DNA of 64,000 nucleotides from Zygnema cylindricum (taxonomy: Eukaryota; Streptophyta; Zygnematophyceae; Zygnematales; Zygnemataceae): positions 196,704 through 260,703 of the forward strand of contig JBBHKE010001770.1 of the NCBI GenBank assembly GCA_037447655.1, in the 5' to 3' direction. Below are positions 1 to 11,175 of the stretch, in pieces (within the stretch, counting starts at the first letter, position 1; each line of letters begins with the position of its first letter). Below the pieces are notes generated by a model. The model saw only the letters and a list, made by a program, of their open reading frames with translations, was not told where the DNA came from and did not search any database. Position numbers and translations under genes: made by a program.

Positions 1-660
1 TCCCAAAATATATTTTGCTTCCCCTATATCCTTCATTTCAAATCTCCCCTTAAGATCGGTTTTCAGTTTATTAATTTTTTCCATTGATTTACTTAATACA
101 AGCAAATCATCAACATAAATTGCAATAAATATAAAACCTTCTTTATCTTCGAAAACATAGATTGAGTGATCTGAGCTGATCCAGATATATCCCAGACGGG
201 TAAGAAACTCATCAAGCTTCTTATTCCAATGTCGTGGCGCCAGTTTCAAACCATAAAGAGATTTAATATGCCTGCTTACCTTACTCTCCTCTCCTTCCTC
301 CACAAACCCTTTGGGTTGTCGCATGAAGATCTCCTCTTCCAATTCTCCATGCAAAAAGACTGTTTTAATGTCCATCAGGTGCACTTCCATGTGTTCCGCT
401 GCTGCCAGGCGGAGAAGTATGCAGACGGAGGGAAATCTGACCACCGGGGCAAAGGTTTCATTGTAGTCAATTTCCTCCTTTTGTGTAAATCCCTTTGCCA
501 CTAGTCGGGCCTTGTAGTGCTCGATTGTGTTATCAGGGTTTAGTTTAAATTTGAAAACCCACTTACAACCAATTAGTTTTCGGTTAGGTGGACAATCCAC
601 CAGCTCCCAAGTATCGGCTACCATAATGAGGCCATCTCCTCATTGATGGCTGTCTTCCAC
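1..660 (-). pseudogene. Ty1/copia reverse transcriptase (partial, cut by window edge)
   Basis: Copia-type reverse transcriptase domain, which copies element RNA into cDNA inside the element's particles. On the minus strand the translation shows KARLVAKGFTQKEEID, then SLYGLKLAPRHWNKK, the catalytic box IYVDDLL near 101-118, and ends on GEAKYILG at the window edge. These are the standard landmarks of the copia RVT_2 domain and in that order. The YVDD box is intact. At least one frame break is present near 620-640, so the copy is decayed. RNase H and the downstream LTR lie outside the window. It is continuous in order with the integrase, protease and gag segments at 1.1-3.3 kb. Confidence 0.9.
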
Positions 661-759
661 CAATTTCTTTCTGGACAAGTCATCGCCTCTCCATAAGTTT
701 GAGGTTCATCTTGATGAGATAGTTTAGTTACCTTGTTATTAGCCTGTTTTTCTTGCAGT

Positions 760-2361
760 CTTTTGCTACTTCTCCTTCCCCCCTCAAAATGTGAGGCCAG
801 AATAGATGGTTCTCGTGGATTCTTTCAAACAATCTCAGCTTCTCCCCTATCCCTTGATTCCGAATCAATTTCCACCATGTCTTTCCCTTCGGGTAGAGTT
901 GTCACTAGAGTTTCCACAACCGAGTCCTTTTCGGTCTAATTTGTACTTGCAAGAATGTCATCTTCTCAAAAACCTGGATAGTAAGGAAGCTCAAAGTCAT
1001 CGGAATTTTTTGACTCAAATCAAACTTTTACTAACTTTGTACATTTGAAGGGATCCACAGACTTTCCTTCATCCATAAATACTAGATGCTTTACTAAGAT
1101 TATATCTTCCCTTTTTAGATCATAAACTCTATATCCTTTAACATCCTCATCATATCCTTATAAGTATCCCGGTTTTCCTTTAGGATCTAGCTTCCAATTA
1201 GACCGATCTGTATCTAGACTGAATACTTGACTGCCGAAAACCTTTAAGTGAGATAAGTCTGGTTTCCGGCCTGTCCATCTCTCATAAGGTGTTTGATCTT
1301 TTATAGCTGAAGTAATAACTCTATTTTTGAGGTAGTTAGCACACTTCATTGCATCTGCCCAAAACCTTTTTCCTATCTTCTTATCTGACAACATACTTCT
1401 AGCACTATCACTTAGTGTTCTATTTAACCTTTCAGCTACCCCATTCTGTTCCGGGTTTTTTGGAACTGTCTTTTGGTGTTTGACCCCATCTTCCCTTAGA
1501 AAATCCTCAAACTGGTTAGAAGTATACTCTCCACCATTGTCACTTCTTATTCTCTTGATTGAAGTGTCATGGAGGTTTTCGCTCCATGATTTATATTGTC
1601 TAAAACAATCCTGAGCTTCGGACTTGTTTTTCAAAAATTACACTCAAGAATACCGAGACCAATCATCAGTGATAGTCATCATAAATCTCTTCCCCCCAGG
1701 GCACTTTAGCCGAACCCCAAATATCTGTGTGTATTAGATCTAGAATTTTTTTCTTCCTTATAGGTGGCTGTTTTAGGAAAGGGTAATCTGTGTGTTTTAC
1801 CTTGAGCACATCCACTACAATCACTTATATTATCACTCTCACAGAACTTAATCCCTTCCACCACTCCCATCTTTTTCATCTCTCTTAGCTTGTCTAGATT
1901 CACATGCCCAAGCCTCTTATGCCACATCATAATATCATAAACACTAGCATAATAAAGTTTCTTCTTTTCATTACTTAAAACTAGCCTAAACATCACTTGG
2001 CTACCTTTCATAGCAATGAAATAGATATCCTCCTCAAAACTAGCAGTAAAGACTCCTTCCCTAGTGCTAGTAAAAAAACCCTTATCATCTAATACGGATG
2101 TAGAGATGAGGTTTTTGTTCAGCTTCGGATAAACAATACATCGGAAAATATTACTATGGATGTTTTTCCTTCTACTAACACTTTCAAATCTACCGATCCT
2201 ACAAGAGAAGTGGTGACTATCCTCCCATCCTTGTACTCTATCTCTACGGTGGGAATATTTCTTATCTTAGTGAACAGGTGCCTATCCTTAAACATGTGCC
2301 TATCCTTAAACATGTGCATGGAGACACCTGAATCTACAATCCAGCCTGCTTCACCTTTCAA
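760..2361 (-). pseudogene. Ty1/copia protease, GAG-pre-integrase and integrase region
   Basis: Protease: WIVDSGVSMHMF (2119-2361), the copia D-S/T-G active site that cuts the polyprotein. Pre-integrase zinc motif: MWHKRLGHVNLDKL ... CSGCAQGK (1706-2011), an H-H-C-C finger. Integrase core: RSDNGGEYTS and PEQNGVAERLNRT (1158-1634), carrying the second and third acidic residues. The sequence then runs toward reverse transcriptase through KGYRVYDLKREDII. Several frame breaks separate the pieces. An exact 18-bp tandem duplication at 2278-2313 repeats six residues (MFKDRH) right after the protease active site. Confidence 0.9.
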
Positions 2362-3289
2362 TCCACCGTAAGCACATTTCTACCTTCGTGGAATTCCGAC
2401 CTTGTTTTCGCCTCCAACTCCTCATCTAAAAGGAGCTCATCGTCCTCGTCCTCGGATTCCGCCTCATATACCTCTGTCAGAAGGGCCTTTTTCTTTCCTC
2501 TTGGGGTACCACCTGTTTGCCCCTCCTTTATCCGAAGCTCGGTTAGCTTAGTGCACTTTGTTATATAGTGCCCAGGTTTCTTACAAAAATGACATAAATC
2601 TTTGGGAGCCCTTGGTCCGAACTCGTCGGTCTGATTTTTCTGCTCCCTCCCCCCATAGTTTCCGACCGGTTTCCGGGAATCCTTGTTCCTCCAATCAGTC
2701 GCAGTTGCCAAGGCTTGGCCACTCTTTCCTCCCCTTCGGATCTCAATCGTATTCTCCCGAACGAGAATCATCCCTACCACTGAGTTCCATATCCAACTTG
2801 AGTCTGGCAAGTCCTCCACACGGTTGACTATGTTCTCAAACTCATTAGGTAACTTCATCAATAAACTGTTAACCTTTTCTTTTTCACTAAAATATTTTCC
2901 CGCACTGTTTAGCTTCATGAAGAGTATAGCAAGCTCATTGCAAAAATCCAACATCTTCCCCCTTTGTATACATACTCCTTAACTTTCTGATCAGCCAACT
3001 GTTGTTGCTGAATTGTACCACTTGGGTACATCTCTATGGGAGCCATCCAAAGATCGGATGCCCTTTCTACCTGCAAATGAGGACATGCAAGTCCTTGAGT
3101 GAGAGGGCGTAGGATGAAGTGCTCATCCGCCATATTGTTGAAGTCCCAAGTTTCAGTATCATTCTCCTCGTTCCTCGGAATAGGTGACATGAATGCCGAA
3201 CCAGTTGCTATTGGTGTGGTTGTCTCCTTCTCTTTTCCTTTGTCCACCACCTCTCCTTCTTTTGTTTCCTCCGTTGAAGGTGAATCCTA
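2355..3289 (-). pseudogene. Ty1/copia Gag (UBN2-like, one zinc knuckle)
   Basis: Structural Gag protein of the same minus-strand copia element. The C-terminal half contains one CCHC zinc knuckle, CHFCKKPGHYITKC, used for RNA packaging, followed by an acidic tail (EAESEDEDDELLLDEE). The N-terminal half includes WDFNNMADEHFILRPL and is separated by a frame break near 2915-2955. Upstream of about 3290 neither a clear start nor the expected tRNA-Met primer site is visible, so the 5' LTR appears to be missing. The unit stops near the perfect palindrome at 3491-3523. Confidence 0.8.
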
Positions 3290-3490
3290 TTTCCTGGTGA
3301 ATCTGCTTCCTCCAAACCCTGGAGGAATTCCAAGACTTGATGGACGCCCCTATCGTCCACTCACTATCCCCCAAAACATTTTTTCGCATAGAGCTTCTAT
3401 CATCATACTTTCCGAGTATATGAAGCCAGTTCCATTAAAGATTGGTACCCTAGAGGGTGGGCCCATAAGATTGACTAGAAAATAAGAGGA

Positions 3491-3523
3491 GTGTAGAAAT
3501 TAATGGTCCATTAATTTCTACAC
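3491..3523. repeat. 33-bp perfect palindrome at a junction of two truncated elements
   Basis: GTGTAGAAATTAATGG, one spacer T, then its exact reverse complement. It separates the truncated minus-strand copia from the truncated plus-strand gypsy. It could be two abutting inverted ends of a transposon remnant, or a hairpin formed during break repair. Confidence 0.9.
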
Positions 3524-3524
3524 G

Positions 3525-4866
3525 AAGTACACCACAGGATAGAGCTTGTTCACGGAGTGGTACCCCTGGCAAATCAGATGTACAAGATGAGCTACACCGA
3601 ATTAGATGAACTCAAAAAGCAACTTGCGGAGTTGGTCGAAGCCGGAACAATCGAACCGAGCAAGTCATCGTATGGAGCCCCCGTCCTCTTTGTGAATAAG
3701 AAAGATGGAGGTTTTCGTATGTGTGTGGATTATTGAGCGCTAAATAAGTTGACGGTGAAAAATGTGTACACTCTACTAAGGTTAGATAAATTGTTAGACA
3801 CATTAAGTGGTGCCAAATATTTTTCGAAGATCGACTTAAAAAATGGTTATCACCATAGTAGAATTGCCGAAGAAGATGTGGAAAAGACCGCATTCTAGAC
3901 TCGGTACGGTCATTTCCAATTTTTGGTTATGCCATTTGGGTTGACCAACGCGCCGACGACTTTTATACACTTGATGAACTTAATCTTTCGGCAGTTTTTG
4001 GACGCCTTGGTAATTGTCTTCTTGGACGACATCTTGGTGTATAGCAAGACGTTGGAGGAATATGTGGAGCACCTGCGAACGGTCTTACAAGTCCTTCGGG
4101 AGAAGAAGTTGTACGTGAAGAGGAGTAAATGTGAGCTTTTGAAGGAGAAAATTGAGTTTATGCGTCATGTGGTGAGCCGGGATGGGATCGCAGTGGATCT
4201 GAATAAAACTAGGACTGTGAAGGAGTGGTCGAAGCTGACTAACATTACGGAGTTACGGAGCTTTAATGGATTATTCTCCTACTATCGGTGTTTCGTAGAA
4301 GGTTTTTCAAAAATAAATGCACCACTTACAGACTTACTTAAGAATGACGTGCCCTATGGGTGAAAAACGGCGCAAGGGGCAGCCTTTGACACGCTAACGG
4401 AGTGGTTGGTTACCGCCCCTGTGTTAGCTGTTCCCGATCCGGAGTTACCTTGGACGATATTTACTGACGCCAACGATACTGCTATTGGAGCGTTCCTTAT
4501 GCAGGATAAGGGCAAGGGCCTTCAAGCCATTGCCTACGACAGTCGGAAACTAAAGGCATCATAACCTAACCGAGCCACGCATGAAAAGGAGACAATAGCA
4601 ATTATTGACGCGTTAGAAATTTGGAAATGCTACGTTCAAGGGAAGCGGATCACCATCATCACCAATCACCACGCCTTACAATATCTTCAGACATAGCCAA
4701 ATTTGTCAAAGAAACATGTGCGATGGATGACGTTTCTTCTGACCCTTGGACCGGAGTTAACTATTCAGTATAAACCAAGCAAGACAAACCCAACAGTTGC
4801 GTTGTCGAGAAAACCACGAGTAGCTACTCTAGTGACGGAGCAAGGTTCGCAATCATCGCAGGATTG
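3525..4866 (+). pseudogene. Ty3/gypsy reverse transcriptase and RNase H
   Basis: The frame opens inside the reverse transcriptase leader (HRIELVHGVVPLANQMYKMS), so Gag, protease and 5' LTR are absent. Recognisable segments are [43 protein letters not shown] and the catalytic box [12 protein letters not shown] near 4010-4045, then the RNase H lead-in ELPWTIFTDANDTAIGAFL and tether AIAYDSRKLKA. The canonical DYRALNK reads DY-stop-ALNK (TGA for CGA). Other stops are TAG or TAA, several of them where Gln is expected. The copy cannot make a full enzyme. Confidence 0.92.
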
Positions 4867-5910
4867 AGGCGAAAGTTTTGTGAGCAAGGACACCGTAGCT
4901 TCGGACAAAGCGATCCAAAAATTAGCGCAGTGACAAGTACGGTACAAGTGGATGATCAGTGGCTGCATAGGATCAAGGCCGCATACAACAAAGACGATGC
5001 TATCAAGGAACTGGTTAAACAGAAGGTATTGGTTAGAATCGCCAACAATATGTGGCGTTACACACCGAGTCAAACAACAAGACTATATGTTCCGACAAAC
5101 CAAGAGTTATGTCATAAGATCCTAAAATTAAGTCATGACGAGCTGCTCACTAGACATTTTGAGTGGGATAAAACAATTGCACGTGTTGCTGAGGCGTATT
5201 ATTGGCCGAACATGACTCACGACATCGCAGAATATGTCAAAACATGCGACTCTTCTAATAGAAATAAATCGGAATCGGGTCATCAAGGTCTGTTGCAACA
5301 TCTGCTGATACCATCTATTCCTTGAGAAGCGATTTTGATGGACTTCATTGCTCCTCTTTCGTTGACTCGGGAAGGTTATGACTCCATCTTCCTCGTCGTG
5401 AATTATCTGACGAAAATGGCCCATTTCCTACCCACGAGAACCATAGCTAAAACTTTGGTTGTGGCAAACTTATTCTTTAGAGAGATATTCCGCCATCACG
5501 GCTTTCCGAAAAGGATCGTCAACGACCGTGATAGAAAGTTTGTTAGCCGCTTCTGGAGAAGTCTTTTCAAATTGTGTGGAACGCAGTTGGTCATGGCTAC
5601 AGCTTATCACCCTTAGACCGATGGTCAGACCAAAAGGGTAAACATGACTTAGGAGGAGGATTTACGCGCTTATGTATCGGTGCACCAAACAGATTGGGTG
5701 AACCATTTGACGGCCATTGAAGTGGCATATAACAGTGCGGTGCACTCATCCACTACTACTACGCCATTTTCCCTCAATGGGTGACAACCGATCCTTCCCC
5801 AAAATTTATTGGTCATGGATTGCCCTACGCCCACAACTCTGGACTTAGCAAAAATGCAGCAAGAGAATCTAGAAAAGGCGGCAAAGGCCCTCCAGCTTAT
5901 AAAGGACTAA
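4867..5910 (+). pseudogene. Ty3/gypsy integrase
   Basis: Integrase of the same gypsy element, which joins cDNA to chromosomal DNA. Visible parts are a damaged zinc-binding region (DELLTRHFEWDKTIARVAEAYYWPNM; the H-C-C finger is incomplete), the catalytic core opening DFIAPLSLTREGYDSIFLVVNYLTKMAHF (5335 onward), the second acidic site RIVNDRDRKFVSRFW, and AYHP-stop-TDGQTKR, where families have HPQTDGQT, so the stop is TAG for CAG. The C-terminal part continues as PQNLLVMDCPTPTTLDLAKMQ. Stops at about 5326, 5614, 5650 and 5782 break the frame. Confidence 0.9.
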
Positions 5911-5919
5911 ACGAATCGC

Positions 5920-6200
5920 AATGTCGCAACCATCGCAATCATCTTGGGGACTCGGCGAAGGAACGCAGCGGCGATAATAACGGACCGCAGCACTATGGTT
6001 GCGCTGCCTTTGAAGCGCAGCGTAGTTGCGGTGCCGTTAGAGAATCGCAGCGCCACCGCTGCGTTGCTAGGAAATCACAACAACGCAGTTGTGCATCACA
6101 ACATTGGTGACGACGAACCCGCGATTTCGTCGCAGCAGCGCAATTTAAGAAATGTTGGACGTTGCGATACACTCGCACGCTGCGACGTTTGGAAAAGTCT
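5920..6200. repeat. GC-AACGCAGC-rich degenerate repeat tract
   Basis: Many imperfect copies of a GCAACGCAGC-like word occur in this stretch. The same word family recurs inside the LTR at about 7715-7850, so the two tracts probably share an origin within this element. It lies between integrase and the extra 3' ORF. Confidence 0.5.
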
Positions 6201-6348
6201 AACAATGAAACCCTCAACCCTCGCGGGCAAAGCCGCCATCAACCTTCGCGACCAACCTTGTTGAAGCCGTTTGGAGAGAGTCTCGTTCCGCACTGCCAGC
6301 TTATCTTCACTTCTCGATTTACCTGAATTATCTTGCACAACAGCATCC

Positions 6349-7620
6349 ATGGCGTCGTCCTCCTCTCCACCACCGAAAAGGAGGAGACTTGCACAGGTAG
6401 GGCAGAAGGATATACCCCGCCTGGATAGATTGTTAGTGGCGGCGGAGGTCATGGTAGTGGGCGACTAGAGGAGGGAGGTAGAGGCTGAGCCGGAACCAAA
6501 AGTGACAGCTAGTAGCGAGGCAGGGCCAGCAAAGACCAGTGGAGGAGAGGGGTTAAAAAATTCGCAGGACCGCAAGTACAACCCACTCCAAGAGGAGGAT
6601 CACGAGGATGAAAAAGACCTTGAACTCTCAAACATGGATGAGCCGGAACGGGAATTGACACCCCCACAAGTAGAGGAGCGTGCCTCAAATTTGGAGGTGA
6701 TGAGGGACCCTAATGAAGAGAGCACCAAAAACGAGTAGTTCTCGGAGAGTTTGGACAAGAGGGCTGAGGCACAGTATCCCAGCGGGGATGACGTATTTGT
6801 TCTACGACGGGAAGAAGGGGAGACAAACGAAGAAAGTGAGAAAGGGGAAGAAATTCCCGACTACCTCTTCCGACTACCTATCGACCCCCAACATCCAGAC
6901 CTCGCCTTCAACTTTGCCAAAAGCTTTGATTGGGATCCTTTGTATTGGCCAGCAGCGTGGTGCATGAGAAAACCTAGAGATCCTATTAATATCCCCGTTA
7001 GAGTGTCCTCCCACTCGGCCTAGAATTTCATGAGGACGAAGGACCTAGGGAATAACCATAAGGGTTATATGTAGTTAAACCCTCATGCCCTATCATTTGT
7101 GGAAGTTGTAGAACAACACTATCGCTATTGGGTGGATGTTCCGGGGTGCTCCGCCAATATCACCCATGGGAAGTCCGTCTTCACGACATCATATCTCGGG
7201 CTGAAGTCACACCCAAGGTACGGACACTCAAGCTGGCCCAAAAAAATGCTCTATGGTGGGCTTGAGCTGCCATGAAACACGTTTCCTTCAAATTGAGGAA
7301 GGTACCTCTGTAAGAACCAGCAGATGAGGTGGTTGATGGAGCACAACAAATCGAAGCACCCAAAGCTCCCAAAATTCCAGCACCCGAAGCACTTGCACCG
7401 GCGGCCATTCTGTCGCAAGCTGAAGCACCAGCGGCTGCAGTGGAGGAAGAGGAGGACCTAGTTTGGGAGCGGATCACTCGGAGACGCTTGACAGCGGCGA
7501 ACCATCACATTGTGCTGCTGGAGACTCGATGTGAGCAGCTCCAAAGTCAATTGGATACTCTACGACAAGAATTCGAGTAGTACCGTGAGGAGACATACGG
7601 GATACTTCAGCAACTTCAAT
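6349..7620 (+). pseudogene. Extra ORF between integrase and 3' LTR of the gypsy element (function unknown)
   Basis: About 400 codons stay readable after integrase and before the LTR, where most gypsy elements have nothing. It opens MASSSSPPPKRRRLAQ, with a short basic cluster resembling a nuclear localisation signal. It continues through a long acidic stretch (EEDHEDEKDLELSN), a Trp/Pro-rich block (SFDWDPLYWPAAWC) and, after a frameshift near 7140, an Ala/Pro-rich linker and a probable coiled coil (LLETRCEQLQSQLDTLRQEFE). Four or more in-frame stops break it. I do not recognise the family. Env-like, aORF-type and captured-gene origins are all open. Confidence 0.55.
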
Positions 7621-7672
7621 TCCCTTAAGTAAGTGAGGTTAAACGGGACGCTAAATCCTTAGTGGGAGGCAC

Positions 7673-8152
7673 TGTAACAAGGTTACTTTAAATTCTACAC
7701 TATTGTTAGGGACAAGGCTGCGATAGTTGCGGTTCCAGAGCAGCGCAGCTGCGACGCCAGAGTAGCGCATCATACCAACGTAGCAACTTAGTATTCTAAC
7801 ATAGCAACGCAGCGTAGCAGTATAGCAACACCGCAGAATGTAGATTTGACTACATTATTCTGGAAGATAGTTGGATAGATCGTGGTTGACCGAGAATGTC
7901 CACGTGTACATAAAGATACTACCTAGCTGACTTGCAGCTGATTAGTTTAAATAGTGCAGTAAACTTAGTGAACAATAGACTCTTTGAGTAGACCTTGGCA
8001 GCGAGCTTTCAACTTGTAATTTGCTTCCAAATAATAAAGCTCAACCTTTATCCCTGTGTGCTGTGAATTGTTTTTGTTGCTACTAGGGGATCCTTGGAGT
8101 CTTTCCGCTGTGCATTGTGGTGTGTTGTGGGTTACTTTGTTCCCCTTTTACA
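7673..8152 (+). repeat. Probable 3' LTR of the 3.5-8.15 kb gypsy element
   Basis: It begins TGTAACAAGG right after a purine stretch (AGTGGGAGGCAC) that can serve as the polypurine tract, and ends CCCCTTTTACA, so the ends are TGTAA...TTACA. Inside are a TATA-like TTTAAATAG near 7945 and an AATAAA-like polyadenylation signal near 8029-8037. No 5' LTR is present to confirm the boundaries. Confidence 0.55.
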
Positions 8153-9894
8153 CCATGTCTTGTTCCAACGAACTATTATTAAGGTTTGTAATTTCGCGTC
8201 GCTAGTAATATAAGGTTTCTTTTAGTTAAGAGTGTTAAACGCAAACTCAATTATGTGACTTTAAGATGAGGGTTTGTTAACATTTCTTGGATATTGTTAT
8301 TAACAATAAATAAAAGTGTAGACATCCAAGAATAATTTAGTTGGAGAGTGTTGATGTGTTGCATTTTTACTCTCCCATGACACAAAGTTGTAATTTGTAA
8401 ACAAACCTTAATTTTCCTCGCTTTTTGCAGGGTTAACGGTGCCATTCCAAGCACTTATGTAACATTCCTATAAATTTTTCAGAACTTTTTTCTAGAACCA
8501 TTGTTTATTGCAAGTCGGAACTTTTGATTTGCTATTTGATCCATAGAGTTGTGTTGCCATGGGAGAGAAAAAAAGAAAACTATCAAGGACTTCTTCTCCA
8601 TAAGTGGATCATCCATTGAATCCGTCAGATTAATTCGATAAATCATCAAATCCAAGTGAAGGTAATGCTTTTGATATTACCCATTTCACCAATTCATATG
8701 CTAAAACATGGGAGAAAAACATTAAAGGTGTTATTTTGAACAAAGATTGACTTTTATAACTTCTCGAGAGCATTTTTCATCAAAGCCCTCAATGCAACCC
8801 AAAATAAGGAGATGTCGAAGAAAAAAAAGGTCGAAGCGGTGGAGCCGTCGTTTTGGTGGACGCGGCTTTCGTAGCGTCCAATAACAAGAACAATGACATT
8901 TATGGGGGAATGTAATTATAACGTAGGTGTTGGCTCATAAATTTCTCCTTCTTGAATATATCGATCAATCCTCTATCTCGTGAAAGTAAATTGCACAAAA
9001 AGTGCATCATTTAATCAACGCTTCTCGTCACATTTTTGCCATGGCGACCATGTTGAACGATATTTACATGCTGACCGTACATAAGCCAATTAGTGTTACA
9101 AGTGTACAAATGTATTATTGGACCTTCTTACAATTGATTTTTTTGGATTTGAAAAAAAAAAAAACCAAGATTGGTCAACGTCTTTTGGTTACCTTGCGAA
9201 TTTGCGAATCTTCTTAGCATGTACAAAATCCAAGCAGCGCGCGCCACTTTTTATTTGGTTAGAAGTTTGACTATTCGGATCGATCTGATGGAGTAGTTAT
9301 TGGAGAAGGGGAAATTACTTGTTCCCTATACCGGTGACTGTTATGGGTTGAATATTGGTTCGGATTTAAATCTATTGGTAATAACGGTTTATATAAGCAA
9401 GATGTGCCATTCAATACTAGGATGTGGTTATGCCCACACTCGATATATAATACAATGGACCTGCCAGTTCCGATATTCGGGCTGGTGGCACAAAGGTTAG
9501 CGCACAGAAGGCTCCGTTCAAAGGTCCCAGATTTGCCTCTTGGCCGACTCACTTTTCGCTATCATGCGAAATTCCCACTCTGGTCCCCGGATTTTGAGAA
9601 TCCTTACAATATATGTTTTTTTGGATAATTAGTACCCCATCAAACGTTTCCACACACACTGATAGTACCTTTGAAAAAGCGTGTACCAGATTTTATATTT
9701 TAATGATTGCTATTCTCCCGTAAATGGTTTTTTTGACATAATATATGAAATAGTTTCCATGATTTTCCTTCATTTTAATTTAATTATTTCAGCTGCTAAT
9801 GGTTTTTCAAGTTGCCGAGGCACTTGGAAGGTTTCATTGCTACATCTTCTTTATCCAAGTGACTTTCTTTTACAATGGCCTACCGTATTTACAG
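8153..9894. other. Intergenic sequence with weak coding relics
   Basis: No supported gene. A short open stretch at 9002-9217 (MHHLINASRHIFAMATML...) faintly resembles the N-terminal part of plant 'putative plant transposon' proteins, but too weakly to call. A segment at 9470-9545 has a pol III B-box-like CGTTCAAAGGTCC and may be a decayed tRNA-derived SINE. The last roughly 150 bases form the intron before the copy A Cys-rich exon. Confidence 0.4.
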
Positions 9895-10175
9895 TTTAAT
9901 TTCAAACAACTACATCATCGGGCCAGTTAAGACAATCGCAGGGCACCCTACCAGTGATGAGGCGGTTGGCAATAGCCTATTTCCGCCAGCCTTTCCGCGC
10001 AGGTGCCCTTATTTTTACGTCCAGCGAAGTGAAAGTGAATGCGAGGCGTTCTGCAATGCGACCCTGCGAGGTGGGCCTTGTGGGGGAGGCGGTATCTGCT
10101 CCGTCGGCACAAACGGGCCATCATGTGCATGCAGGGAAGGATACAGCAATCAGGCGACAAAATTCATTTTCAAAT
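9895..10175 (+). pseudogene. Copy A: last half-LRR plus Cys-rich (EGF-like) exon
   Basis: Exon preceded by acceptor TATTTACAG and followed by donor GTATAT. It encodes a partial LRR (LISNNYIIGP), then a cysteine-rich block with CEAFCNATLRGGPCGGGGICS and CACREGYSNQ, spaced like an EGF-type module. The same exon occurs twice more on the minus strand (15812-16090 and 41095-41378) with the same splice phases. Its first codon is split after an LRR exon, and it ends one base into a codon. This exon itself is open, but the next exon has stops, so copy A is probably a pseudogene. No LRR exons were found upstream of it. Confidence 0.7.
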
Positions 10176-10623
10176 GTATATATGTCTTTTTTTGACAAGA
10201 TGCGCACTCCTATCAATTTTCTTCCCCAAGGATAACAAAGGCTTGTTTTTTTCTCTTACTAATGCTTACTCAATGAGATATATATATGGTAATATCTCTG
10301 TGCGTGATAACCTTTTTTGGCCGATTAGTTTTTTTCCAATGATAACTGTTAAGGATTTTAAAGACATAGCCACATCATTTGGACTACATTCGGAAGGAAA
10401 TTAGGATAATATATATATATATATATATTTAGCCTTTTCCTTTTTCAACTCATGCTCTATGCACCAATGCCACCTCATCATCTTCTCTCACATCCCTCTT
10501 CAACTCAACCAATGACATAGTCCGCATTCCCCTCCTCTTCAATTGTTTCACTCCACCTCCAACTAATTTATTTTTTTATTCCTCTCAACCTCAACCATCC
10601 TAAATTTCCTTTAACTATATGTG

Positions 10624-10699
10624 ATAGGAAATGAAGTGTAAAACAACAGTTTCATCACCACATAGGAAATGAAGTGTAAAACAACAGTTTCATCACCAC
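10624..10699. repeat. Exact 38-bp tandem duplication in the copy A intron
   Basis: Two adjacent identical copies of the unit starting ATAGGAAATGAAGTG (10624-10661 and 10662-10699), inside the intron between the Cys-rich and Pro-rich exons. Confidence 0.9.
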
Positions 10700-10812
10700 C
10701 TATGTACTATTAAGAAGACTTTTAATGAAATTGATTTTTTGAAATGGCACTATTGTCTGTAGCAAGAAACATTGTGATTAACAAACAAGTTTTTTTTTGC
10801 AATGTTTTGTAG

Positions 10813-11175
10813 CGTTAAAACCACCGCCATCTCCTAGATTTTCCTCTCCTCTTTCTCCTCCACTGTCACCACCTCTTCGTCCTACCCCTCCTCCCCCTCA
10901 TTTTCCACAGTCTCCACCTCCTCGCAACGCCTCGCCTCCCTCTCCTCAATCGTCGCCACCTCCTCAAATCCCCCTCCTGCTTTCTCCACCTTTTCCTCGT
11001 CCTCCTTCCTCCCCTCCTTCCCCTCCACCAACTTAACTTCCTCCACCTATTTTTCCTCCATTTACCCCACCAAATTCTAAATTCCCCTCACCTCCTTCGA
11101 TTCCATGACCCTCTCCGTAGTCTCCTCTTCCTCCAGGTCCACCAATACCAAAACGTCGTCGGCTGCAACAAGGAG
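10813..11175 (+). pseudogene. Copy A: Pro-rich (extensin-like) exon with stops
   Basis: Acceptor TTTTGTAG at 10812, donor GTATGC at 11176. The frame set by the previous exon reads KSLKPPPSPRFSSPLS and continues with Ser/Pro repeats. This type of segment is found in cell-wall-associated extensins and in PERK or LRX receptors. It is interrupted by TAA at 11034 and by TGA and TAG near 11106-11120. Sequence past 11340 might hold relics of a membrane or juxtamembrane exon, but no kinase motif can be shown. Confidence 0.65.

Noticed and set aside
9470-9545. tRNA gene or coding frame (GLVAQRLAHRRLRSKV)
   Set aside because: This type of peptide is a familiar translation artefact of tRNA-like sequences; the A and B boxes are imperfect and there is no fold.
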